33,866 bases of DNA from a virus, in the IMG/VR virus record IMGVR_UViG_3300025687_004614, positions 1 to 33,866 of that record; one strand, written 5' to 3'. Below the pieces are notes generated by a model. It saw nothing but the letters and a program-made list of their open reading frames with translations. It had not been told where the DNA came from and searched no databases. This document shows positions 1 through 7,746 of this stretch, one piece after another. Within the stretch, counting starts at the first letter, position 1; the number at the start of each line of letters is the position of its first letter. A program made the position numbers and the translations under genes.

Positions 1-10
1 ATTCCTTGGT

Positions 11-256
11 ATGGAAGATGATAATGAAAACGAGCGCGAAAAACTCTGGGTAGGAATGCCTGAGTTTATTCAGAAAGACAATCCTCCATTCAAGACAATC
101 TATTTGCATTTCCGCAATCAGCAAGATTTTGATGAGTTTGTGGCTAAGTATAAGTCTGTTGATGATGAGCAGACGATTTCAAAGAAAACAAAAAGCATGT
201 GGTATCCTCATCTTGATAAGGATGAGAACTCCTTAAAGAGGTGGTTTGAAGAATGA
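11..256 (+). CDS. Hypothetical phage protein, possibly 5'-truncated
   Basis: A short acidic protein of 81 residues if translation starts at the first ATG. The frame is open to the left edge of the window and no ribosome binding site is visible in the ten bases before the ATG, so the gene may begin outside the window. The middle has a WVGMPEF motif and the C-terminal part a KTKSMWYP motif. I associate this pairing with small uncharacterised proteins of T4-like phages, but I cannot name a family. Its stop overlaps the start of the next gene (ATGA), so it is probably cotranscribed and translationally coupled with the FkbM methyltransferase. Function unknown. Confidence 0.6.
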   Translation: MEDDNENEREKLWVGMPEFIQKDNPPFKTIYLHFRNQQDFDEFVAKYKSVDDEQTISKKTKSMWYPHLDKDENSLKRWFEE

Positions 257-936
257 CAGTCAAGACAATAACTTATAGAGACATTCAAGCAGAAGTAAGA
301 GAAGGTACCTCAGATGAATTTGTAGTTCATGAGGTATTTTCTGGTGAGTACAATAAGCTACAGATCAAGCCTGATGATGTTGTAGTAGACTTTGGTTTGA
401 ATATCGGAATGTTTACAACATTTGCATTGAAGAAAGGTGCAGCACTTGTTCATGGATACGAACCTGATATTGACAATTATAATCTCGCATGTAAAAATGT
501 GGCAATGAATATTCCAGACACAAGCAAGTATGTACTACACAACGAAGCTGTTATCGGTAACAATGATAAGACACGCGACTTTTCTATCAATCTAAAGAAG
601 AACAAAGGCGCACACTCTCTTGTTGCAAAACGAGGCAGAGATACAGTTACAGTCAATTGTACCAATATCAACTATGTCTTTGAGACTGTTAAGCCTACAG
701 TAGTCAAGATGGACATTGAAGGTGGTGAACTAGAGTGTTTGCCCGCAATCAATAACTGGTACAATATTCGTGAGTTCATCATGGAGTTTCATCATGCTCA
801 CTTGAATGATCTAAAGACACATGAGAAGTATAATGACACTCTTGATCTTCTTCGCAAGCATTTTGGTTATGTTCAGGCCAGAGAAGACACAAAGGGTGCA
901 TGGGTAAACATTGTTTATTGTAGGAATGGAGAATGA
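253..936 (+). CDS. FkbM-family SAM-dependent methyltransferase
   Basis: Predicted class I methyltransferase of the FkbM type (227 aa), a family that usually O-methylates sugars or other small molecules. The SAM-binding motif I is visible as VVVDFGLNIGMF (about residues 43-54), followed by an acidic residue after strand beta-2 (GYEPD). The FkbM signature VVKMDIEGGE lies at about residues 150-159. The gene overlaps both neighbours by 4 nt (ATGA at each end), so it forms one translational unit with the glycosyltransferase-like gene downstream. The substrate is unknown; a sugar added by the downstream enzyme is a reasonable guess (inference). Confidence 0.85.
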   Translation: MTVKTITYRDIQAEVREGTSDEFVVHEVFSGEYNKLQIKPDDVVVDFGLNIGMFTTFALKKGAALVHGYEPDIDNYNLACKNVAMNIPDTSKYVLHNEAVIGNNDKTRDFSINLKKNKGAHSLVAKRGRDTVTVNCTNINYVFETVKPTVVKMDIEGGELECLPAINNWYNIREFIMEFHHAHLNDLKTHEKYNDTLDLLRKHFGYVQAREDTKGAWVNIVYCRNGE

Positions 937-1886
937 CTAATCCAACACATCCAGTATACATTATCTCTAAGGGTAGACATGAAACGATGTATACCTCGCG
1001 CTCTCTCGCGCGTATGAAGATACCACATTACATTGCTATTGAACCACAAGATGAAGAGAACTATGAAAATGCGCTGGATAACTTTAGCATTCGCGATTAT
1101 GTTATCCTTCTTGTTGCTCCTTTTTCTAACCACGGTGACGGTCCTGGTCGTGCGAGAAACTGGTGTTGGGATCACTCAATCTCTATAGGTGCTGAGAAGC
1201 ATTGGGTGTGTGATGATAACATTCAAGACTTCTATAGACTACATCTCAATCAGCGTATTCGTGTGGAGTCTGGTGCAATGTTCAAAGCATGTGAAGACTT
1301 TGTTGATAGATTTGAGAATGTACCCATATCTGGTCTACAGTATCGGTTCTTCATTGCACCTAATCAGCATTACTATCCTTTCGTGCTGAATACTCGTATC
1401 TATTCCACACTGCTAATCTCTAATGATTGCAAGCATAGATGGCGTGGTCGTTACAATGAGGACACTGACATTTGCCTTCGTGTATTGAAAGATGGTGATT
1501 GCACGATTCAGTTCAATAACTTTCTGCAAGGCAAAGCTGCAACTCAAACTGTCAAGGGTGGTAACACTGCGGAGTTTTATCACGCTGAGGGTGATCTTGA
1601 CAAGAGCAAGTGGCGTGATGGTCAGTTGAACGCAACAGGTACAATAAATAAGTCTCAGATGCTAGTGGATATGCATCCAGATGTGGCTCGAATCGTCTGG
1701 AAATATGGACGCTGGCATCATTATGTGAACTATGAGCCTTTTCAGAATCTCAACCATCCGTTGAGAAGACAGCTTGGTTTGGGACCAGAGGATAATAAGC
1801 TGAGATTGAAACCAGGAGTTGATCTGAAGAGTTTCCCTAAGGTCAACAATTATGGGATGGTTCTGCGAAAGATATCAAAGACTTAG
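933..1886 (+). CDS. Glycosyltransferase-like protein, TET-associated (TAGT) type
   Basis: Predicted GT-A-fold glycosyltransferase of 317 aa. The N-terminus VYIISKGR, the RARNWCWDHSI segment and the acidic metal-binding stretch HWVCDDNIQDF resemble the TET-associated glycosyltransferase family described in phages, whose members are proposed to add sugars to oxidised pyrimidines in DNA. A second conserved stretch, RGRYNEDTDICLRVL, looks like the acceptor or catalytic region with an ED pair. No TET/JBP dioxygenase is visible in this window, so the DNA-modification role is an inference from family resemblance. It could equally be a GT2-type enzyme acting on glycans. The start overlaps the upstream methyltransferase stop (ATGA). 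Confidence 0.7.
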   Translation: MTNPTHPVYIISKGRHETMYTSRSLARMKIPHYIAIEPQDEENYENALDNFSIRDYVILLVAPFSNHGDGPGRARNWCWDHSISIGAEKHWVCDDNIQDFYRLHLNQRIRVESGAMFKACEDFVDRFENVPISGLQYRFFIAPNQHYYPFVLNTRIYSTLLISNDCKHRWRGRYNEDTDICLRVLKDGDCTIQFNNFLQGKAATQTVKGGNTAEFYHAEGDLDKSKWRDGQLNATGTINKSQMLVDMHPDVARIVWKYGRWHHYVNYEPFQNLNHPLRRQLGLGPEDNKLRLKPGVDLKSFPKVNNYGMVLRKISKT

Positions 1887-1916
1887 CCGAACCTAATAAA
1901 ATCAAGCATTTAGCCA

Positions 1917-1945
1917 ACCAGCTATGTGTCCATCGCATAGCTGGT
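1917..1945 (+). other. 10-bp perfect hairpin after the glycosyltransferase gene
   Basis: Inverted repeat ACCAGCTATG / CATAGCTGGT with a 9-nt loop, 30 nt after the stop of the preceding gene. There is no proper T-run after the stem (TATGCATTTG follows), so it is a weak intrinsic terminator at best. It may instead protect the 3' end of the mRNA. Confidence 0.6.
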
Positions 1946-1995
1946 ATGCATTTGTGCCACTTGAAAAACCGACTTGCAATCCCCATCTATAGTAT

Positions 1996-2133
1996 ATGAT
2001 GAAACGCTCCCTCTATGCTCTTGAACAGTTCCTTGCAACCCAATCCGTGTTTGCAAGATATCCCCTCAATCTGTATGCTCTCAAATCACAGATTCGTCTG
2101 CATAAGATGTTTCCTAAGTATTTTAACGATTGA
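1996..2133 (+). CDS. Small basic ORF, 45 aa, hypothetical
   Basis: A 45-residue ORF with tandem ATG ATG at its start, encoding a basic protein (MMKRSLYALEQF at the N-terminus, PKYFND at the C-terminus). Two facts favour it being real: it fills most of an otherwise empty 295-bp gap, and its TGA stop lies inside the -35 box of the next promoter, exactly as seen for other genes in this window. Against it, no clear Shine-Dalgarno sequence precedes the start. A TATAGT box at 1988-1993 would place transcription initiation close to the ATG, so a leaderless message is possible. Function unknown. Confidence 0.4.
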   Translation: MMKRSLYALEQFLATQSVFARYPLNLYALKSQIRLHKMFPKYFND

Positions 2134-2158
2134 CACTTGAACTGATTCAGTTTAAGAT
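2130..2158 (+). promoter_or_regulatory. sigma70-type promoter for the CobT-like gene
   Basis: TTGACA at 2130-2135 and TAAGAT at 2153-2158 with a 17-nt spacer. It lies 24 nt upstream of the CobT-like start codon. The TGA stop of the preceding small ORF is contained within the -35 box. Confidence 0.8.
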
Positions 2159-2181
2159 ATGTCCATAATCAAGAGGACACT

Positions 2182-4410
2182 ATGGAAATAGTACACAATC
2201 ACAATGCTAAGTCCCAGCTAGCCAAGTTGCTGGCTACGGAAAACATTACGGTACAGCACTCGGCCGCCGCACAAACTGCTATGTTTGATGTGGTTAAGCG
2301 TGTTCTGATTCTCCCTATCTGGCGCGAAATGTCCAATGACCTGTATGATATGCTGGTTGTTCACGAGGTTGGTCATGCTCTTGACACACCCTCTGACGGC
2401 TGGCTTGACGCATTGTCTGACATTGCAAAGCGAGTCACTGGTGCGGCTTCCAATCGTGCTATGGGTGCAGTCAAGGGCTTTCTGAACGTCATTGAAGACG
2501 CCCGCATTGACAAGCGCCAGAAGCGGCGCTTCCCTGGCTCTCGCCGCAACTATGTCAAGGGCTACGCCGAACTCATTGAACGCGACTTCTTTGGTACCAA
2601 GTCCAAGGACGTTAACTCTATGGCTTTCATTGACCGCTTGAATATCTACTTCAAGGGCGGTGCAATGTCTGGTATCAAGTTCTCGGCCGAAGAAAAGGCA
2701 ATGGTCGCTAAGGTTGAAGCGGCTGAGACTTTTGATGAGGTGCTTGCACTCACCGAGGAAATCTTCGGTTGGTCTAAGTCTAAGCAGGAACAGGACGAGC
2801 CTGAAACTGACTCGGACGATATTCGTGCTAAGGGTGGAATGTCCGACGAGGACGACTATGACTTTTCCGACGAGTCTGATGAGGAAGATTTCGGCGATGA
2901 TGATGAGGAAGAAAACTATACCTCTGGTCGCGGCGATGACGACTCTGATGATGAGGAAGAGGACGATGGTGAGTCTGACTCGGACGACACCGAAGCTGGT
3001 GACGGCGATGACAAGCGCGACTCTGATGATCCGATAAACGTCGGTGCAAAGTCTGATGATGACATTCCCGAGTCTGAAACTGAAAAGGCTTGGCAGAAAA
3101 ATCAGGAAGACCTTGTCATCAAGTCGGACGAGGAATATGTTTACGTCAAGATCCCTCGCCCTGTCAAGTATGAACAGGTTGTAAATGATTACAAGATTGT
3201 TCTTGCTGACCAGCGCAAATGTATTGCTGGCTTCTGGAACCAGGATTGGCTCAAAGCTGTTCGTGAGGAACTCCAGAAGTTCAAGGCTAATGAAAAAGCT
3301 TCAATCTCTTTCATGGTGAAGGAGTTTGAGATGCGGAAATCGGCTGATGAGTACAGCCGCACTAGCATCTCCAAAACTGGTGTGATTGACACAAACAAGC
3401 TTCATTCATACAAGTATAATGATGACCTGTTCCGTCGTATCACCACTGTTGCTTCTGGTAAGAACCACGGCTTTGTCATGTTCATTGACTGGTCTGGCTC
3501 CATGGACATTCATCTTAAGAAGACTGTAAAGCAGCTTCTTTCGCTGACCATGTTCTGTAAGCAGGTTCAGATTCCGTTTGAAGTCTACTCATTCCGTAGT
3601 ACCACTGGCTTTGATGTTGATGAGGGTCGTATCAACGGCGCTTCGTTTACTCAGAACCAGAATGAACTGTACTTTGACAATTTCGTGGCTCGTAACTTGC
3701 TTTCATCGCGGATGAATGTTGCAGAATTCAATGACGCAATGTTCCATCTGTATGTGATGGCTTGTAATGGGCATCTTCGGTGTGACAGTCTCCAGTCCAC
3801 TCCGCTTAACGAGTGTATTGGTGTAGCTGACATGATTGTCAATCGGTTCAAGGCTAAGTCTCGGGTTCAGATTGTTAACACAATCTTCCTGACTGACGGT
3901 GATTCTGATCCAATTCACATGGTTCACGGTTTGCATTCGTCTTGGAAGAAGCGCAAGTATATTCTTCAGGATGATATCACCAAGAAGACTTATGAGATTC
4001 GGTCTGAGATTAAGAACTCGTATTATCATCGGGACCCTTACTCTGATAAGGCTATGACTGGTTTGCTTCTCCGTGTTCTCAAGGACCGGACTGGCTGCAA
4101 TCTGATTGGCTTCTACATCACCTCGTATGGCTTCAATCAATCTTACAGCCGTGTCAACGGTCAGTCTGGTGAAGCTTACAAGAAAGCTTCGGCTGATTGG
4201 AAAACAAACGGGTTCTTCAGTGCAACTACCTCTGGTTACGATGAATACTATATCATCAACCAGAAGACGTTTGATGTTTCGACTGGAAATCTTAACATCA
4301 AGTCCGATATGACCAAGAAAAAGATGGCATCGGAATTCATCAAGTTTTCGGAAAAGAAAGCTGTGTCCCGCGTTCTACTCTCTCGGTTTGTCAAGCGAAT
4401 TGCCGCTTGA
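2182..4410 (+). CDS. CobT-like protein: HExxH metallopeptidase-like N-terminus plus VWA domain
   Basis: A 742-aa protein with three recognisable parts. Near residues 56-72 is VVHEVGHALD, a HExxH zinc-metallopeptidase motif, followed by an IEDARID segment that could supply a further ligand. Residues of about 200-310 are a low-complexity Asp/Glu/Ser-rich linker. The C-terminal half is a von Willebrand factor A domain with the MIDAS motif DWSGS (D436, S438, S440). This arrangement matches CobT-like partners of MoxR/CobS AAA+ ATPases, and the CobS-like ATPase is the next gene. In cobaltochelatase the pair is a metal-insertion chaperone, but no cobalamin genes are present here, so in a phage the target is unknown. 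It has its own promoter and a GAGGA ribosome binding site. Codon use is richer in C-ending codons than in the flanking genes. Confidence 0.85.
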   Translation: MEIVHNHNAKSQLAKLLATENITVQHSAAAQTAMFDVVKRVLILPIWREMSNDLYDMLVVHEVGHALDTPSDGWLDALSDIAKRVTGAASNRAMGAVKGFLNVIEDARIDKRQKRRFPGSRRNYVKGYAELIERDFFGTKSKDVNSMAFIDRLNIYFKGGAMSGIKFSAEEKAMVAKVEAAETFDEVLALTEEIFGWSKSKQEQDEPETDSDDIRAKGGMSDEDDYDFSDESDEEDFGDDDEEENYTSGRGDDDSDDEEEDDGESDSDDTEAGDGDDKRDSDDPINVGAKSDDDIPESETEKAWQKNQEDLVIKSDEEYVYVKIPRPVKYEQVVNDYKIVLADQRKCIAGFWNQDWLKAVREELQKFKANEKASISFMVKEFEMRKSADEYSRTSISKTGVIDTNKLHSYKYNDDLFRRITTVASGKNHGFVMFIDWSGSMDIHLKKTVKQLLSLTMFCKQVQIPFEVYSFRSTTGFDVDEGRINGASFTQNQNELYFDNFVARNLLSSRMNVAEFNDAMFHLYVMACNGHLRCDSLQSTPLNECIGVADMIVNRFKAKSRVQIVNTIFLTDGDSDPIHMVHGLHSSWKKRKYILQDDITKKTYEIRSEIKNSYYHRDPYSDKAMTGLLLRVLKDRTGCNLIGFYITSYGFNQSYSRVNGQSGEAYKKASADWKTNGFFSATTSGYDEYYIINQKTFDVSTGNLNIKSDMTKKKMASEFIKFSEKKAVSRVLLSRFVKRIAA

Positions 4411-4435
4411 CAACCACCTCTTCCTAGACTATAAT
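4407..4435 (+). promoter_or_regulatory. Consensus sigma70 promoter for the CobS-like gene
   Basis: Perfect TTGACA (4407-4412) and perfect TATAAT (4430-4435) with a 17-nt spacer, 37 nt before the next start codon. The stop codon of the CobT-like gene lies inside the -35 box. Confidence 0.92.
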
Positions 4436-4472
4436 ATACACATAATCCAAAACACACACAAGGAAAGTTCTA

Positions 4473-5711
4473 ATGGCTAAGTCCGTTGATAAGAGTGCCT
4501 TTTTCGCCGCTGTCAAGGCCGAGTATGGTGATATCAAGACCATCACTCGCCAGCAGTTGGTTCATCTTTATGATAACTGCGATGTTTCCTATCCGACGTG
4601 GCTTGTCAAAGACGAATCGCGCCGCATTGGTCGCGGTGTCTATACTCTTGACGACTCTGGCGTTACGGCTCAGACTGTGGCTAAGTCTGCTAAGGTTGTG
4701 AAGCGGGCTAAAAATGTCATCGCTGCTTCCGAGATTGCTTCGGAAGTTCCCGTTGCGCCGAATACAGCGATTGCTGTTGCTAATCAGGAAGACTTGAATA
4801 TGGCTGCTCTTCACACTTCCGAAGCTATTACTCTGGTACCGTCCAAAGCTAAGGGCTATGTCCCGTTCGGTCACTTTTCCGATGTTCGCATGATCATCAA
4901 GTCTGGTAAGTTCTATCCGACTTATGTGACTGGTCTGTCTGGCAACGGTAAGACCATGATGATTGAACAGATTTGCGCCCAGGAAGGTCGTGAACTTGTT
5001 CGTGCTAACATCACCAAAGAAACGGACGAGGATGATCTGATCGGTGGTTTCCGTCTTATTGACGGCAAGACTGTCTGGCAGAACGGCCCTGTTATCGTGG
5101 CTATGGAACGCGGTGCGATTCTGCTTCTGGACGAGGTTGATCTTGGTGACGCCAAGCTTATGTGTCTCCAGCCTGTCCTCGAGGGCAAGCCGATTTACCT
5201 TAAGAAGATCAATCGTGTTATCACGCCTGCGGCTGGCTTTAACATCCTTGCTACCGCTAACACCAAGGGTAAGGGTTCGGACGATGGCCGCTTCATCGGT
5301 ACCAATGTCATGAATGAAGCTTTCCTTGAGCGGTTCAGCATCACCTTTGAGCAGGAATACCCGCCGCTCAAGACCGAAGCCAAGATCCTTAACAATGTGC
5401 TTCAGGCCTCTGGCATTGAAGACAAGGACTTTGCTGACAAGCTAGTCAACTGGGCTGACATGATCCGTAAAGCTTTCTATGATGGTGCTGTGTCCGACAT
5501 TATCTCGACCCGTCGACTCGTCCACATCTGCGAAGCGTTCGCAATCTTCGGTCGTGACCGTGAAAAGGCTATCAAGCTTTGTCTGAACCGCTTTGATGTT
5601 GATACCAAGAACGGCTTCATGGATCTCTACCTGAAGCTGGACGAGACTGTCAATCCTCAGCCGGTTAAGACCGAAGAAGCTGCGGTTTCCGATGCTGAGA
5701 TTGCTTTTTAG
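4473..5711 (+). CDS. CobS/MoxR-like AAA+ ATPase
   Basis: A 412-aa AAA+ ATPase of the CobS/MoxR type. Walker A is GLSGNGKT at residues 154-161, Walker B is ILLLDEVD near residues 216-223, and sensor 1 is seen in FNILATANT. The arginine-containing FLERFSITF segment fits the arginine-finger region of the family. Residues 1-70 form a separate N-terminal region before a linker. It follows the CobT-like VWA/metallopeptidase gene. AAA+ and VWA pairs of this type act together as chaperones or remodelling machines, the ATPase acting on a substrate presented through the VWA MIDAS site. It has its own consensus promoter and an AAGGAAA ribosome binding site, so its level can be set independently. The codon bias shared with its partner suggests a common origin or high expression. 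Confidence 0.88.
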   Translation: MAKSVDKSAFFAAVKAEYGDIKTITRQQLVHLYDNCDVSYPTWLVKDESRRIGRGVYTLDDSGVTAQTVAKSAKVVKRAKNVIAASEIASEVPVAPNTAIAVANQEDLNMAALHTSEAITLVPSKAKGYVPFGHFSDVRMIIKSGKFYPTYVTGLSGNGKTMMIEQICAQEGRELVRANITKETDEDDLIGGFRLIDGKTVWQNGPVIVAMERGAILLLDEVDLGDAKLMCLQPVLEGKPIYLKKINRVITPAAGFNILATANTKGKGSDDGRFIGTNVMNEAFLERFSITFEQEYPPLKTEAKILNNVLQASGIEDKDFADKLVNWADMIRKAFYDGAVSDIISTRRLVHICEAFAIFGRDREKAIKLCLNRFDVDTKNGFMDLYLKLDETVNPQPVKTEEAAVSDAEIAF

Positions 5712-5723
5712 TTAACAAGAATG

Positions 5724-5752
5724 CGGTCGGAGAATTGAGCCCTCTCCGACCG
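5724..5752 (+). other. 10-bp perfect GC-rich hairpin after the CobS-like gene
   Basis: CGGTCGGAGA / TCTCCGACCG with a 9-nt loop, 13 nt after the stop codon. It is followed by TCCAATTG rather than a T-run, so it is not a classical intrinsic terminator. It probably forms a stable mRNA 3' end or partial terminator. Confidence 0.65.
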
Positions 5753-5794
5753 TCCAATTGTATCGGCTCATAACTTTTAATATGGAGTATTTGA

Positions 5795-6007
5795 ATGTCT
5801 CATCTTTCCCGAGTTGCCAAGGTTCTTCGTCGTAATACAAAGGGCGCTGGCATTACAGCAGGTCGTTTGGCCCAGCTTTCTGGTTTGTCAAAGAACGCTG
5901 TTTATAAGCGTGTGTATGATCTACGCACTCTTGAGGGCAAGACCATTTACAGCAACTACCGCACTGTGAATGGCAAGCGCAAGATGTTTTATCGTTTTGC
6001 TGCCTAA
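5795..6007 (+). CDS. Small winged-helix DNA-binding protein
   Basis: A basic 70-aa protein. Residues of about 20-45 (ITAGRLAQLSGLSKNAVYKR) read as a helix-turn-helix, and the following YSNYRTVNGKRKMFYRF looks like the beta-wing of a winged-helix domain. It is probably a sequence-specific DNA-binding regulator. A GGAG ribosome binding site lies 9 nt before the ATG. It sits between the CobS-like ATPase and a promoter/terminator unit, and no partner is evident. Its target may be phage promoters (inference). Confidence 0.7.
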   Translation: MSHLSRVAKVLRRNTKGAGITAGRLAQLSGLSKNAVYKRVYDLRTLEGKTIYSNYRTVNGKRKMFYRFAA

Positions 6008-6013
6008 TTTTTA

Positions 6014-6042
6014 TTGACACCCTCAAAAAGGGATGCTATATA
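6014..6042 (+). promoter_or_regulatory. sigma70-type promoter embedded in a terminator
   Basis: TTGACA (6014-6019), 17-nt spacer, TATATA (6037-6042). The -10 box lies in the loop of the terminator hairpin at 6025-6064, so transcripts starting here at about 6049 contain only the 3' arm and cannot form the terminator. It drives the glycosyltransferase and dNMP kinase genes. Confidence 0.85.
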
Positions 6043-6064
6043 GTTCTGTAGCGTCCCTTTTTTT
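6025..6064 (+). terminator. Intrinsic terminator overlapping a promoter
   Basis: Stem AAAAAGGGATGC / GCGTCCCTTTTT (12 pairs including one T-G wobble), 14-nt loop, then a run of T residues to 6064. It would end transcription coming from the winged-helix gene. Confidence 0.82.
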
Positions 6065-6079
6065 ATCATGGAGTATACA

Positions 6080-6973
6080 ATGCAACTACAAATAAAAGTA
6101 GAAGATTTGAGAAAGACAAAGCTATTCGTGGCTACGCCAATGTATGGCGGACAAAATGTTGGTATGTATATGAAAGCTTGCCTTGATCTTCAAGGCATTT
6201 GTATGCAGTATGGCATTGAAATTCGATTCTCTTTTCTATTCAATGAATCTCTAATCACTCGCGCACGAAACTATCTTGTTGACGAGTTCTTGCGCTCAGG
6301 TTATACACATTTACTCTTCATCGATTCTGATATTCATTTTGATCCTAACGATGTTCTTGCGCTTATTGCTTTGAACAAAGATGTTATCGGTGCACCTTAT
6401 CCAAAGAAGTCCATTAATTGGAAAAACATTGCAACAGCAATGGCAAAGAATCCAACAATCACTCCAGGTGAGTTGGATGCATTAACTGGTGATTATGTGT
6501 TCAATCCAATTCCAGGAACAAAGCAGTTCAAGGTAACTGAGCCTCTTGAAGTCATGGAAATCGGAACAGGCTATATGCTCATCAAGCGTGAAGTGTTTGA
6601 GAAGTTCGCTCAGGCTTATCCTAAGCAGAACTATAAGCCTGATCATGTCGGACAGGCTAATTTTGATGGTTCGCGTTACATTCATGCGTACTTTGATACA
6701 GTCATTGATAATGGATATACATTTGATGATGTCCATGCGCTTATGGAAAAAGCAGCAAAGGGTGATGCTGTTCAAGAGGAATTCACAAAGCTTCTTGAGA
6801 TTGAAAAGAATGCATCCCATCGCTATCTTTCCGAAGACTACATGTTCTGTCAGTATTGGAGAAAGATTGGCGGTTCAATCTGGTTGTGTCCGTGGATGAA
6901 GACTCAACATGTCGGCACATATGCTTTCACTGGTAACATGCAGAAGATCGCAGAACATACAGGAAATCTATAA
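6080..6973 (+). CDS. Glycosyltransferase-like protein (GT-A type)
   Basis: Predicted glycosyltransferase of 297 aa. After an N-terminal strand LFVATPMYGG there is the acidic metal-binding motif THLLFIDSDIHFDPNDV (a DxD-type motif), then GAPYPKKSINW. This pattern is common in uncharacterised glycosyltransferase-like proteins of T4-like aquatic phages. I chose the ATG at 6080 rather than 6068 because GGAG lies 6 nt upstream of it. The gene is the first in a short transcription unit started by the promoter at 6014. It overlaps the dNMP kinase start by one base. The acceptor could be glycan or modified DNA; the sequence does not say. Confidence 0.7.
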   Translation: MQLQIKVEDLRKTKLFVATPMYGGQNVGMYMKACLDLQGICMQYGIEIRFSFLFNESLITRARNYLVDEFLRSGYTHLLFIDSDIHFDPNDVLALIALNKDVIGAPYPKKSINWKNIATAMAKNPTITPGELDALTGDYVFNPIPGTKQFKVTEPLEVMEIGTGYMLIKREVFEKFAQAYPKQNYKPDHVGQANFDGSRYIHAYFDTVIDNGYTFDDVHALMEKAAKGDAVQEEFTKLLEIEKNASHRYLSEDYMFCQYWRKIGGSIWLCPWMKTQHVGTYAFTGNMQKIAEHTGNL

Positions 6974-7692
6974 TGATCATAGGTGTTGTTGGATTTATCG
7001 GTTCAGGCAAGGGAACTGTCGCTGACATTCTTGTCCAGAAACATAACTTCACAAAACTGTCATTTGCAGACTCGCTAAAGGACGCTACAGCGGCCATCTT
7101 TGGATGGCCGCGAAATCTTCTAGAGGGTGAGACTGATGAAAGCCGTGCATGGCGTGAAGAAAAGGATGAATGGTGGTCTGAAAAGACTGGCAAGCATATC
7201 ACTCCACGAAACATGCTTCAGATGATGGGTACAGAAGTCGGGCGTGATATGCTTGATCCAAACATTTGGATATATTCACTTGAACGGAAGATGAATCTTT
7301 ATCCAAATGTAGTCATTGCTGATGTTCGCTTTCCAAATGAAATCAAGTTCATCCAAGACAAGGGTGGATTTGTCATTCGTGTAAAGCGTGGTCCTGATCC
7401 TGAGTGGTATGATATTGCTAAGGCAGCAAATGATCCTATGTTCCTTCATGCGCCAGAAGCACATGATGAACTTATCAAGACTGTTCACTATTCAGAATGG
7501 GCATGGATTGGACAGAACTTTGACTATCAACTGGACAATGTTGGTCCACTTTCTATGCTGGACGGTGATGTTGCTCACATGCTGAAAGTTTTTTCGGGTC
7601 CAATAGGACCTCTAAATCACTTTTACGGTAAAACACACACCGAGGAAACAAGGGAAAAGATACGCACCAACATGCGAAAAAATAACTTGTAA
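6973..7692 (+). CDS. Deoxynucleoside monophosphate kinase (T4 gp1-like) with NUMOD3-like tail
   Basis: A 239-aa P-loop kinase that should phosphorylate dNMPs to dNDPs for phage DNA synthesis. The P-loop GFIGSGKGT covers residues 7-15. The order LSFADSLKDA, then MLQMMGTEVGRDML and VIADVRFPNE, matches phage dNMP kinases. Unusually, the C-terminal residues of about 209-239 read GPLNHFYGKTHTEETREKIR, which closely resembles NUMOD3, a DNA-binding module normally found in homing endonucleases. The tail looks like an add-on and may be a remnant of an inserted homing endonuclease. The stop codon TAA lies inside the -35 element of the gp45 promoter. Confidence 0.85.
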   Translation: MIIGVVGFIGSGKGTVADILVQKHNFTKLSFADSLKDATAAIFGWPRNLLEGETDESRAWREEKDEWWSEKTGKHITPRNMLQMMGTEVGRDMLDPNIWIYSLERKMNLYPNVVIADVRFPNEIKFIQDKGGFVIRVKRGPDPEWYDIAKAANDPMFLHAPEAHDELIKTVHYSEWAWIGQNFDYQLDNVGPLSMLDGDVAHMLKVFSGPIGPLNHFYGKTHTEETREKIRTNMRKNNL

Positions 7693-7715
7693 GGCCCGCA
7701 AAAGCCTGCTACAAT
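7687..7715 (+). promoter_or_regulatory. sigma70-type promoter for the clamp and clamp-loader operon
   Basis: TTGTAA (7687-7692) and TACAAT (7710-7715), 17-nt spacer, 32 nt before the gp45 start. The -35 box contains the stop codon of the kinase gene. Confidence 0.72.
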
Positions 7716-7746
7716 AGCTGCCTAAACTATATTATGAGGTAAACAA

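Noticed and set aside
2828-3049. Open frames on the opposite strand and in another + frame across the acidic linker of the CobT-like protein.
   Set aside because: They result from repeated GAC/GAT/GAG codons, which leave other frames free of stops. Their products are low-complexity shadows.
7090-7111. Perfect 9-bp hairpin (GCGGCCATC / GATGGCCGC, loop TTTG) inside the dNMP kinase gene.
   Set aside because: One or two perfect 9-bp stems with small loops are expected by chance in a window this size; no T-run or gene border is nearby.
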